This document shows, piece by piece, positions 1 to 6,297 of a stretch of 7,158 nucleotides of DNA. Source of the DNA: UBA9732 sp003456855 (GTDB lineage: Bacteria; Spirochaetota; Spirochaetia; Sphaerochaetales; Sphaerochaetaceae). The notes beneath the pieces were generated by a model. It was not told where the DNA came from, ran no database searches, and saw only the letters and a program-made list of their open reading frames with translations. The stretch covers positions 1 to 7,158 of the forward strand of contig CAMOUY010000110.1 in NCBI GenBank assembly GCA_946626785.1. The letters run 5' to 3'. Every line of letters begins with the position of its first letter. Within the stretch, counting starts at the first letter, position 1. The position numbers were made by a program, and so were the translations under genes.

Positions 1-1193
1 TCGGAAAGGATGCAGACTACCAGCAGCTCACCTTGGACTATGCGGATGTAGTCTCCCACAGGAAGACCGTCAGGCAGTTCATGGATGAGCAGAGGAAGAC
101 AGACGGAACAGAGCTCAACGAGGACGAGAAGGTTGTCATTGCATCCCTTCTTGAGGCCTTCAAGAACATCATGTTCTCATACACAAGCTGTGGCTGGTTC
201 TTCAACGACCTTGGAGGAATAGAGCCAAGGCAGAACATCTCCTATGGAGTCTATGCAGCAACCATCCTTGACCAGTACTGTGACAGGGCCATAAAGGAGA
301 AGCTCCTTGCAGACCTTTCAAAGGCGAAGGGAAACGTTGCGGAAGACGGAACCGGAGAGGATATCGCCAGAAAGGACATCCCACCAAGACCTGCTGCAAT
401 AAAGGCATGCTCCTACTTCGCGATGAACAGACTTGTGGCAGATCCTTCGGACTATGTAAGCGATTGGGGCTTCCTGCATCTGGAGAATTACTCCGAGAAC
501 CAGATGACCATAGTCAACACAAGAACTTTGCAGAGACACGAGCTCACATACAAGCTTATACCCTACTCGAACCTGACCATGGGCTTCAGCATCGTAGACA
601 AGACCACAGGCGTCAAGGCCATAACAAATGTCATCAAGTGCTCAGAGAAGTCACGCAACACCTACATAACCTGGACAGAGAACAGGTTGTCAGCAGGCTT
701 CCCCGAGGCCATGATTGACACCCTTGCAGAGAGCATCGGCAACTATCTTATTCTTGTAGCCTCAAACAGAAGCCTCTTCAAGGAGACCATCTTCATGGAG
801 AACATCGGGACGTGCATCAAGGCCATCAAGGCCATGATACTCGCCCTACCGGACATGGATGAGGACAAGAGGATCGAGAGGATCAGACAGCTTCTGACCT
901 TTGTGGGAATCAAGGGAAGACAGATTGACATAGATGACATCACGGACGCCTTCACCAAGTACCTGAACAAAGTCGCCGTCTCATTGATAATCAATCTGGA
1001 TGAGAAGACTGTGCGCCTCGCACTCAAGATGCTTGAGGCCGCCAGGGCTGACGGCTTCGAACCCAGCATCACAGATCTTCAGGATGCAGTCTATCCATAC
1101 CTGGATCTTTCAGGCGAACCGCTTGAGAGTGATATTCCTGATGAACTGAAGAGACAGCTTGCAGCAGACCTTAACTTCAAGCCTTATCTGTAA
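1..1193 (+). CDS. GH57-family glycosidase, C-terminal part with DUF3536 domain (5'-truncated by window edge)
   Basis: The reading frame is open to the left edge (in frame from base 3), so the 396 residues seen are the C-terminal part of a longer protein. A TTG at base 33 could be taken as a start, but nothing supports it: the codons before it are open and protein-like. The best landmark is a TSCGWFF motif followed by GGIEPRQ, at about bases 183-233. This is typical of DUF3536, a domain found C-terminal to the GH57 catalytic barrel in alpha-amylase/alpha-mannosidase-like proteins. The GH57 catalytic residues would lie upstream and cannot be checked. The remainder is mostly helical and lacks membrane segments, so a cytoplasmic protein is likely. 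The substrate is unknown; GH57 members usually act on alpha-glucans. The stop codon lies inside the 3' end of the convergent recN. I am fairly sure of the domain and unsure of the enzyme activity. Confidence 0.8.
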   Translation, partial: GKDADYQQLTLDYADVVSHRKTVRQFMDEQRKTDGTELNEDEKVVIASLLEAFKNIMFSYTSCGWFFNDLGGIEPRQNISYGVYAATILDQYCDRAIKEKLLADLSKAKGNVAEDGTGEDIARKDIPPRPAAIKACSYFAMNRLVADPSDYVSDWGFLHLENYSENQMTIVNTRTLQRHELTYKLIPYSNLTMGFSIVDKTTGVKAITNVIKCSEKSRNTYITWTENRLSAGFPEAMIDTLAESIGNYLILVASNRSLFKETIFMENIGTCIKAIKAMILALPDMDEDKRIERIRQLLTFVGIKGRQIDIDDITDAFTKYLNKVAVSLIINLDEKTVRLALKMLEAARADGFEPSITDLQDAVYPYLDLSGEPLESDIPDELKRQLAADLNFKPYL

Positions 1194-2826
1194 GCATTGT
1201 CCTTGCGTGTGAGAGGGAGACCTCTGACTCGTCACCGCTTAGCATCCTTGCAATCTCGTGGACCCTATCCTCACCTTCAACCTGCTTCAGATGTGTGAAG
1301 GTCCTTCCCTTCTCCACCGTCTTGGAAACGACCATCTGGGTGTCAGCCTGACTGGCGATACTGGCAAGATGTGTGATTGCAATTACCTGCTTTGACCTTG
1401 CAAGGTCGCATATGCACTTGGCAAGACTAAGAGCGACTGAACCTCCGATACCGGAGTCGATCTCATCGAAGACCTGGGTCTGGATCTCATCGGAACTGGC
1501 AAGGACGGTCTTTAGTGCAAGCATGACCCTGCTGAGCTCTCCACCGGAGGCGATCTCCCTGAGAGCCTTCTCCGGCTCACCCGGGTTGGCGCTGATCATG
1601 AACTCCACATGGTCGCTTCCACTTGCTCCGGACTTTGCCTCCGAAACGTCGATGCTGAACACAGCATTGGGCATTCCAAGTGTTCTCAGAACAGTCTGAA
1701 TCTTGCCTTGTAGAGCTTTGGCACCCTTTTTTCTTGAGGCACTCAGCTTATTTGAGACATTGTTGTACTCTTCCTGGGCAGCATCAAGCTCCTTCTGGCA
1801 CCTATCAAGATGGGACTCGAAGTTCTCCGTCACATCCAGTGTCTCGTGGGCTTTCTCAGCGAAGGTCTGCACATCGGACAGTGTCGGGCCATACTTTCTC
1901 TTAAGCTTCTGAAGAGCGGCAAGACGATCCTGCATTGCATTGATGGAGTCCTCCGAATAGTTGACGGAGGCAAGGTAGTCCCTGAGCCCGGAGGCTATGT
2001 CCTCGGCCTCTATACGGGCGCTTTCGATCCTGGCTGTGTAGTCACTCAGACTCTGGTCTATCTTGGAGGCCCTAGCCATGGAAGATAGTGCATCGTATAT
2101 GTTTGTCCTTGCATCCTTGAGATGGTCGGTGCAGAGCGTGACGTTCTCATAGATCGATTCGAACTGGCCAAGGACCTTGACCCTTTCCTTGAGCTCCTCG
2201 TCCTCTCCGGTCTTGATGTCAGCGCTCTCGATCTCCTCAAGGGCGAACTGCAGGTAGTCGGCCTGGCGCCTACCCTCTTCAAGCTGCTTTGCAAGGTCCT
2301 CTTTCTGCTTTGTCAGAGCCCCCACCTTGTGGTAGGCCTCAGAGCAGCGGGAAAGCAGATCTCCATTGTCTGCGTAGGAATCAAGGATTCTCCTCTGCCT
2401 CTCCCAAAGCAGAAGACTCTGGTGCTCACTCTGTCCGTGCATGTCGATTATGCTGTCGGATAGAGTGCAGAGGTCCTGTCTTGAGAACAGCTGGTTCTGG
2501 ACGTGGATCAGCGACCTTCCACCATTGGCCTTGACGGTCCTCTGGATGTAGATGACACCGTCGTCAGGTTCAACGCCCTTCTCCTTCAGCCAAGGAAGTA
2601 TCTCATGCCCCTCGGGAATGGAGACGACGGCGTCGATGACTATCCCATCTGTTCCTGTTCTCACGGCGCTTGTGTCTGCCTTCTCTCCCATCAGAAGTCC
2701 CAAGGCACCTAGGATTATAGATTTTCCGCTGCCTGTCTCTCCGGTTATGACATTGAATCCATCTGAGAAGTCAACACTGAGGTTCTCTATAAGGGCGAAG
2801 TTCCTTATCTCCAGATGCTCAAGCAT
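1177..2826 (-). CDS. recN: DNA repair protein RecN (SMC-like ATPase)
   Basis: RecN is a cytoplasmic SMC-family ATPase that acts early in recombinational repair of double-strand breaks. The protein is 549 residues, a normal RecN length. It opens with the family's typical start (LEIRNFALIE), followed by the Walker A loop GETGSGKS at residues 29-36. The middle, roughly residues 150-370, is rich in E, K, Q and L and looks like the two arms of a coiled coil. The C-terminal ATPase half carries the ABC signature SGGELSR from residue 427, Walker B VFDEIDSGIGG from residue 452, and ITHLASIASQAD just after. All core ATPase motifs are intact. The ATG overlaps the end of nadK by 8 bases and follows a GGAGG site, so translation is probably coupled to nadK. 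The 3' end overlaps the end of the convergent GH57 gene by 17 bases. No LexA-type operator can exist immediately upstream, because recN sits inside an operon. Confidence 0.97.
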   Translation of the reverse strand: MLEHLEIRNFALIENLSVDFSDGFNVITGETGSGKSIILGALGLLMGEKADTSAVRTGTDGIVIDAVVSIPEGHEILPWLKEKGVEPDDGVIYIQRTVKANGGRSLIHVQNQLFSRQDLCTLSDSIIDMHGQSEHQSLLLWERQRRILDSYADNGDLLSRCSEAYHKVGALTKQKEDLAKQLEEGRRQADYLQFALEEIESADIKTGEDEELKERVKVLGQFESIYENVTLCTDHLKDARTNIYDALSSMARASKIDQSLSDYTARIESARIEAEDIASGLRDYLASVNYSEDSINAMQDRLAALQKLKRKYGPTLSDVQTFAEKAHETLDVTENFESHLDRCQKELDAAQEEYNNVSNKLSASRKKGAKALQGKIQTVLRTLGMPNAVFSIDVSEAKSGASGSDHVEFMISANPGEPEKALREIASGGELSRVMLALKTVLASSDEIQTQVFDEIDSGIGGSVALSLAKCICDLARSKQVIAITHLASIASQADTQMVVSKTVEKGRTFTHLKQVEGEDRVHEIARMLSGDESEVSLSHARTMLTDKA

Positions 2827-3679
2827 TGAAGCCTCCAGCCCATCCGAGCTTCTCTCTCAGGACCTCGATGAAGCGTCTCTGTGAGTTCTCAACGAATAAC
2901 GCCCTGTTCTTGCCCTGGAAGACATGGATCTCATCGCCTTCGACCACAGAGAATACCTCATGGCCGTCACAGGTCAGGGAGACTTCTGTGTTCTGCCTAG
3001 GAAGGCTGAGTCTGATCCTTGAGTCCTTGTTCACCACAAGAGGTCTGACGCTCATGGTGAACGGGCAGATAGGATTTATGATTATTGCATCAAGCGATGC
3101 GTCAAGGATCGGTCCTCCAGCTGCAAGGCTGTAAGCCGTGGACCCTGTAGGTGTTGCGATTATGATGCCGTCCCCCTTGAGCTTGGCACCAAGTATGTCG
3201 TTCACATAGAGGTCCATCTTGGCCATCCTTGCGTGTGAGATTGCAGAGACTGTCACATCGTTCAAGGAGCAGGATGAGAAGACGGTCTTTCCACCCCTTC
3301 TGACATCAACATCAAGCATCATCCTCGAGTAGACGTCCGTCTTCCCGCTCTGGAACTCCTCGAAGACCCTGTAGATCTCATGCACCGGAGTCTCGGCGAT
3401 GTAGCCGAAGGTTCCCATGTTCACAGCCAGGATCGGGATGTTCCTTCCCCTTAGGAGGACAGCACAGGTCAGAACCGTTCCGTCACCTCCAAGCGAGACG
3501 ACAAGGTCACACTGAGGGACATCAAGGGAAAGGTCCTCCACTGTTGATGACAGCATCATCAAAGAGCTTTCGATGCCATGGTTTGACAGATATGCAAGGA
3601 AATCATCGCATATGCTCTGCACATTGGCCTTTGTCGAATTTGCGAGAACAACTACCTTTTTGATTTCTCTCACTGCCAT
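2819..3679 (-). CDS. nadK: NAD kinase
   Basis: NadK phosphorylates NAD to NADP in the cytoplasm and is the only route to NADP. The chosen frame gives 286 residues, usual for bacterial NadK. Visible motifs are GGDG at residues 64-67 with catalytic Asp66, NMGTFGYIAE at 87-96, the N140-D141 pair of the NE/ND motif, DGIIIATPTGSTAYSLAAGGP at 170-190 (nucleotide-binding glycine-rich segment), and the C-terminal LREKLGW. In the conserved PxCPHT segment the usual histidine is phenylalanine (F207). The start at 3679 is preferred over an in-frame ATG at 3727 for three reasons. It has a GGAGG site five bases upstream, it begins directly with the first beta-strand (VREIKKVVVLAN), and it avoids a 35-base overlap with the upstream gene. 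The DegT-like gene ends 13 bases upstream, and recN overlaps the 3' end. Family assignment is very secure. Confidence 0.96.
   Translation of the reverse strand: MAVREIKKVVVLANSTKANVQSICDDFLAYLSNHGIESSLMMLSSTVEDLSLDVPQCDLVVSLGGDGTVLTCAVLLRGRNIPILAVNMGTFGYIAETPVHEIYRVFEEFQSGKTDVYSRMMLDVDVRRGGKTVFSSCSLNDVTVSAISHARMAKMDLYVNDILGAKLKGDGIIIATPTGSTAYSLAAGGPILDASLDAIIINPICPFTMSVRPLVVNKDSRIRLSLPRQNTEVSLTCDGHEVFSVVEGDEIHVFQGKNRALFVENSQRRFIEVLREKLGWAGGFNA
2832..2836 (-). promoter_or_regulatory. Ribosome binding site of recN, inside nadK
   Basis: On the minus strand GGAGG lies five bases before the recN ATG (GGAGGCTTCAATG). It is wholly inside the last codons of nadK. Together with the 8-base gene overlap this suggests translational coupling, and it fixes the recN start at 2826. 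Confidence 0.75.
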
Positions 3680-3684
3680 TCTAG

Positions 3685-3689
3685 CCTCC
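3685..3689 (-). promoter_or_regulatory. Ribosome binding site deciding the nadK start
   Basis: The minus strand reads GGAGGCTAGAATG: a GGAGG core five bases before the ATG at 3679. It sits in the 13-base gap after the stop of the DegT-like gene, and has the same core and spacing as the recN site. It favours the short nadK form over the ATG at 3727. Confidence 0.8.
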
Positions 3690-3692
3690 GCA

Positions 3693-4733
3693 TCATGGAA
3701 GATGGGCAACCACCTTAGAGATGCCATCGATCTCGCTGGACCTCAAAAATGGATACAACGGGAGCTCGACGGTTCTGTAGTAATGCGATGCGGCAACTGG
3801 GGTGTCCTGGAACGGATCCCCGTCAAAGTCCTTGAGAAGACAGTCTGCGAATGCCATCTTCACAGGGACATCATGCTTTGCCGCGAACTTTATGCTTTCA
3901 TCCGGTTTCGAATCCAACTGCACCGCAAAGGCACAGGCGTTCGATGTGAAATCAAGCAGACTGAGACCGAACTGCTTGTGCCTTGTCTTCGCAAGGCTCT
4001 GCTGATAGACCTTCAGTATATCTCTGCGCTTCTCTGCGTTATCATCCATGTTGGAGAGCTGGACCATGCCAAGTGCGGCATTCAGATCCGGCATCCTCAG
4101 GTACTTTGATGGTCTCCTGCCACGAAGCTCGTTGACGTACTCACCCCTTACAGCCATGACAGCTCCACCGGCAGCGGAAACCACGCTGTCCTCCTCGAAG
4201 GCGCAGACGACTATGTTCCCGACTCCACCGGCATAGGCCTCATCCTTGACGCAGGAACCGATGCTTTCGCTTATGTCCTCTATGACCTTGACGCTGCTGT
4301 AGTCGCACTTCTCGACAAAGGTGGTCTGCTCATTGTACTTTGCAGGGATTGTTCCGCAGTTCTCGTAGAGAAGAAGGATGTCAGCTCCGCTCTGGGCCAC
4401 AAGGGCCTCATCAGGACAGCAGGATTCCTTGTCTATGTCGACCATGACCATCTTGGCTCCGACAGACTTGATGACCGTCCTGTAGATTGCCGGAGAAAGA
4501 GGGGAAACGGCTACCACCGTGCCCTCCTTCGCACCCATGAGCCTGAGCGCATCTACCAGGCAGTCAGGATAGGTTCTGAAAGCAACGGCGCTGGTTGCCT
4601 TCACTGTTTCACAGAAAAGCTGCACAAAAGCACGGCCCCTCTCTCCAGGGCCGATCTTCTCATCAACCATAGTCTGAAGGACACTGTCCATGTCCCTTCT
4701 TTTAATAGTCGGTTTATAGAACTGAATCATCAT
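3693..4733 (-). CDS. DegT/DnrJ/EryC1/StrS-family protein, apparently lacking the PLP-binding lysine
   Basis: This 346-residue protein follows the DegT sugar-aminotransferase family from end to end, although it is somewhat shorter than the usual 370-400. The N-terminus (IQFYKPTI, then GPGERG) matches the family's PFxxPxI...TGP opening, and VIEDISESIGS at 150-160 matches the EDxAxxxG strand. The segments MPDLNAALGMVQL at 214-226 and ELPLYPFL at 323-330 are the usual central and C-terminal landmarks. Key cofactor positions are altered. The SFHxxK...GEGG segment reads AFEEDSVVSAAGG (178-190), and no lysine occurs between 164 and 209. The phosphate-binding Gly-Thr aligns with Tyr55-Pro56, and the phosphate-binding serine before the lysine is Ala178. 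Only the pyridine-nitrogen Asp153 remains. A classic aminotransferase is therefore unlikely, and the function is unknown. The gene leads the nadK-recN operon. Two adjacent ATGs (4733, 4730) offer starts, and no clear Shine-Dalgarno precedes them. Confidence 0.85.
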   Translation of the reverse strand: MMIQFYKPTIKRRDMDSVLQTMVDEKIGPGERGRAFVQLFCETVKATSAVAFRTYPDCLVDALRLMGAKEGTVVAVSPLSPAIYRTVIKSVGAKMVMVDIDKESCCPDEALVAQSGADILLLYENCGTIPAKYNEQTTFVEKCDYSSVKVIEDISESIGSCVKDEAYAGGVGNIVVCAFEEDSVVSAAGGAVMAVRGEYVNELRGRRPSKYLRMPDLNAALGMVQLSNMDDNAEKRRDILKVYQQSLAKTRHKQFGLSLLDFTSNACAFAVQLDSKPDESIKFAAKHDVPVKMAFADCLLKDFDGDPFQDTPVAASHYYRTVELPLYPFLRSSEIDGISKVVAHLP

Positions 4734-4738
4734 TTCAA

Positions 4739-4767
4739 ATGATAAACAACTTTATTTGATTGAGCAA
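4739..4767 (-). promoter_or_regulatory. Candidate promoter of the DegT-like/nadK/recN operon
   Basis: On the minus strand TTGCTC (4767-4762) and TATCAT (4744-4739) are separated by 17 bases, an acceptable sigma-70-type pair. The expected start of transcription would fall at about 4731-4733, right at the ATGATG of the DegT-like gene, so the message would be leaderless or nearly so. This fits the absence of a Shine-Dalgarno. The prediction rests on consensus only, and an upstream promoter giving a real leader is not excluded. Confidence 0.4.
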
Positions 4768-4783
4768 TATTTGATTGAGAAAT
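4754..4783. repeat. Two contiguous 15-base direct repeats in the divergent promoter region
   Basis: ATTTGATTGAGCAAT (4754-4768) is followed immediately by ATTTGATTGAGAAAT (4769-4783), 14 of 15 bases identical. An inverted copy of the first six bases (TCAAAT) lies at 4735-4740. The repeats cover the -35 of the candidate minus-strand promoter and run through the -35 of the candidate plus-strand promoter. They are therefore well placed to be a regulator binding site for one or both transcripts. The regulator is not identifiable from this window. Confidence 0.65.
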
Positions 4784-4804
4784 CGGTCTTCAGTGTTGTA
4801 CAAT
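4775..4804 (+). promoter_or_regulatory. Candidate promoter of the MFS transporter
   Basis: TTGAGA (4775-4780) and TACAAT (4799-4804) are separated by 18 bases, close to the sigma-70 consensus in both boxes. Transcription would begin near 4811 and give a leader of about 30 bases before the transporter ATG. The -35 lies in the second 15-base repeat. The -10 is half of an 8-base palindrome TTGTACAA (4797-4804). The arrangement suggests regulation by a repressor or activator. Confidence 0.6.
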
Positions 4805-4811
4805 GTATTTT

Positions 4812-4826
4812 TGGGAACATATCCCA
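4812..4826 (+). promoter_or_regulatory. Short dyad in the transporter leader (operator or 5' hairpin)
   Basis: TGGGA (4812-4816) and TCCCA (4822-4826) form a perfect 5-base inverted repeat around ACATA. It begins at about the predicted transcription start and ends two bases before the Shine-Dalgarno. It could be a 5'-end stabilising hairpin, a structure affecting ribosome access, or half-sites for a repressor. The stem is short, so chance cannot be excluded. Confidence 0.4.
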
Positions 4827-4828
4827 GT

Positions 4829-4833
4829 AGGAG
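4829..4833 (+). promoter_or_regulatory. Ribosome binding site deciding the transporter start
   Basis: AGGAG is followed by seven bases (TAAGATA) and then the ATG at 4841. This is an ideal spacing and selects 4841 over the in-frame TTG at 4775, which lies inside the candidate promoter and has no such site. Confidence 0.85.
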
Positions 4834-4840
4834 TAAGATA

Positions 4841-6217
4841 ATGACGCTTAAACTGAACAAGAAGAGAACATTCCTCATTGGATTCGCCTTCTTTGGCATC
4901 CTGCTTCTCTGGCAGGTCTATGATTCATGGTGCCCGACCCTTTTGACGGAGATCATCAAGACACGTCTTGGAGCAACAGACGAGCTTGAGGTCCAGTGGT
5001 TGGTCGGTATCATCATGGCATGTGATAACCTTGCGGCCCTGATCCTTCTTCCTATCTTCGGAAGTCTTTCAGACAAGACCCACACAAAGATCGGAAAGAG
5101 AATGCCGTACATCCTGGTCGGGACCTTCGTATCAGCAATAGCATTCCCGTTCATTCCTCTTTTCTTCCACCTCAACAAAATCGGAGCAATGGTCGCAATG
5201 ATGGCCATAGTGCTCCTTTTCATGATGATGTACAGAAACCCAGCCGTCGCTCTGATGCCAGACATCACACCAAAGCCACTTAGAGCCAAGGCAAACGGAA
5301 TCATCAACATCATGGGATATTTCGGTGGTGCATTCGCCACAGTCCTCGGAATGGTCTTCGTCCTCTCAGGTTATCTGAAAGGCGACCACAAACTCATGAC
5401 AATCGAGATGCCTTTCGTCATCGCCTCTGTCCTGATGGTCATATCAGCCTTGGTCCTCTTCTTCACTGTTAGAGAGAACAAGATCGAGGAGGAGATCAAG
5501 GACGAGCTCGAGGAAGGAGAGCGCCAGGCTGCCATCGCTGATCCTGTAGACGACAACAAGCCGATGTCAAAGGCCAACAGGAACATGCTCCTTGCGATCC
5601 TCGGTGCCGAGTTCCTCTGGTTCATGTCAGACAATGCACTTGGCACATATCTCAACAACTACGTCTTCTATGCAATGGGTGCGGCAACCAGCAACACATC
5701 ACTGATGGTCATTGCAGGTGGTGCAGCATCAGTCGTCGGATTCGCTACAGCCGGAATCATAGCTGACAAGCTCGGTCGCAAATGGACCATCTCAGCAGGT
5801 CTCTCACTTACCTTCATCAGTCTGGTCCTCATGTGCTTCATCAAGGCCAGCCCAGTTGTCCTGGAGTCTGGCCTCAACGCATTCCCGAAGCTTCTCCTTG
5901 TTGTATGGATCATCAAGGGCTATGGAATGGCATTGGTTCACAACTGCTCCTTCCCGATGGTCGTCGAGCTCTGCTCTTCAAAGAAGATCGGAGTATTCAC
6001 CGGTTACTACTATGCTGCCAGCATGACAGCTCAGACAGTCACCCCTGTTCTCCTTGGTCTCATCCTCAGAGCAAGCGGAGCCTGGAGCGTCCTGCCTAAG
6101 TATGCAACGATACTCACACTTGCAAGCTGCCTGGTCTTCACCTTCTGCGTCAAGAACATCAAGGCCAAGAAGGTCTCCAACACCAAGGGACTTGAGGCCC
6201 TTGGAGATGCAGACTGA
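4841..6217 (+). CDS. MFS sugar transporter (GPH/SLC45-like cation symporter type)
   Basis: This inner-membrane carrier has 458 residues and about twelve hydrophobic segments in two halves of six. The first segment follows a short basic N-terminus (KLNKKR). The loop motif GSLSDKTHTKIGKRMPY at residues 74-90 is the motif-A-like signature between helices 2 and 3, with its counterpart IADKLGRKW at 308-316 in the second half. The segment YRNPAVALMPDITPKPLRAKANG at about 131-153 is typical of sugar:cation symporters of the GPH/SLC45 type. A charged, mostly acidic cytoplasmic loop at about 211-247 joins the halves. The start is set by the AGGAG site. The rhamnosidase gene downstream, on the same strand, suggests a rhamnose-containing oligosaccharide or glycoside as cargo; this is inference from context. 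Family membership is secure, but the substrate is not. Confidence 0.9.
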   Translation: MTLKLNKKRTFLIGFAFFGILLLWQVYDSWCPTLLTEIIKTRLGATDELEVQWLVGIIMACDNLAALILLPIFGSLSDKTHTKIGKRMPYILVGTFVSAIAFPFIPLFFHLNKIGAMVAMMAIVLLFMMMYRNPAVALMPDITPKPLRAKANGIINIMGYFGGAFATVLGMVFVLSGYLKGDHKLMTIEMPFVIASVLMVISALVLFFTVRENKIEEEIKDELEEGERQAAIADPVDDNKPMSKANRNMLLAILGAEFLWFMSDNALGTYLNNYVFYAMGAATSNTSLMVIAGGAASVVGFATAGIIADKLGRKWTISAGLSLTFISLVLMCFIKASPVVLESGLNAFPKLLLVVWIIKGYGMALVHNCSFPMVVELCSSKKIGVFTGYYYAASMTAQTVTPVLLGLILRASGAWSVLPKYATILTLASCLVFTFCVKNIKAKKVSNTKGLEALGDAD

Positions 6218-6249
6218 CGGATAAGTATTGAAATTACGCTTTTTTCTAT

Positions 6250-6279
6250 AAGGGGTTTTCTTTGGAGGACCCCTTTTTT
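6250..6279 (+). terminator. Intrinsic terminator-like hairpin between transporter and rhamnosidase
   Basis: AAGGGGT (6250-6256) pairs with ACCCCTT (6269-6275) over a 12-base loop, and a run of six T (6274-6279) follows from within the stem. This is a good rho-independent terminator 33 bases past the transporter stop. The loop contains GGAGG (6264-6268), and the T-run ends directly against an ATG at 6280. The structure could end most transporter transcripts and so lower, or make conditional, expression of the rhamnosidase. No strong separate promoter is visible between 6218 and 6297, so partial read-through is plausible. Confidence 0.75.
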
Positions 6280-6288
6280 ATGAATAGT

Positions 6289-6293
6289 GGGGA
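6289..6293 (+). promoter_or_regulatory. Weak ribosome binding site of the rhamnosidase
   Basis: GGGGA lies four bases before the ATG at 6298, which is a modest and close-set site. The alternative is the in-frame ATG at 6280, eleven bases after the GGAGG in the terminator loop. I prefer 6298 because the resulting N-terminus (MEITNSSYI) looks like the usual start of the family. Confidence 0.45.
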
Positions 6294-6297
6294 AAAC

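Noticed and set aside
1212..1225. Small hairpin AGAGG-GAGA-CCTCT just past the GH57 stop
   Set aside because: The stem is only five pairs, has no T-run after it and lies inside recN coding sequence; support for a terminator is insufficient.
1373..2712. Several plus-strand open frames of 69-113 codons opposite recN
   Set aside because: They are antisense to intact RecN, overlap one another in different frames and show no recognisable protein features.
1200..3240. A 15-base sequence (TCCTTGCGTGTGAGA) occurring at both 1200-1214 and 3226-3240
   Set aside because: In both places it encodes the same short SHAR peptide within RecN and NadK; this is best explained as a coding coincidence, not a functional repeat.
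3679..3727. Extended NadK N-terminus starting at the ATG at 3727
   Set aside because: It would overlap the upstream gene by 35 bases and add 16 residues not expected in the family, whereas the ATG at 3679 has a GGAGG five bases before it.
3573..4109. 178-codon plus-strand frame spanning nadK and the DegT-like gene
   Set aside because: It runs antisense across the ends of two well-supported genes and resembles no family I know; it is most likely a chance frame.
4775..4840. Extended transporter start at TTG 4775
   Set aside because: This stretch holds the likely promoter and the AGGAG site for the ATG at 4841; the added residues are not transporter-like.
4918..5916. Long minus-strand open frames opposite the transporter gene
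   Set aside because: They lie antisense to a clearly recognised membrane protein, share no family motifs that I can see and have no convincing ribosome sites. They are shadow frames.
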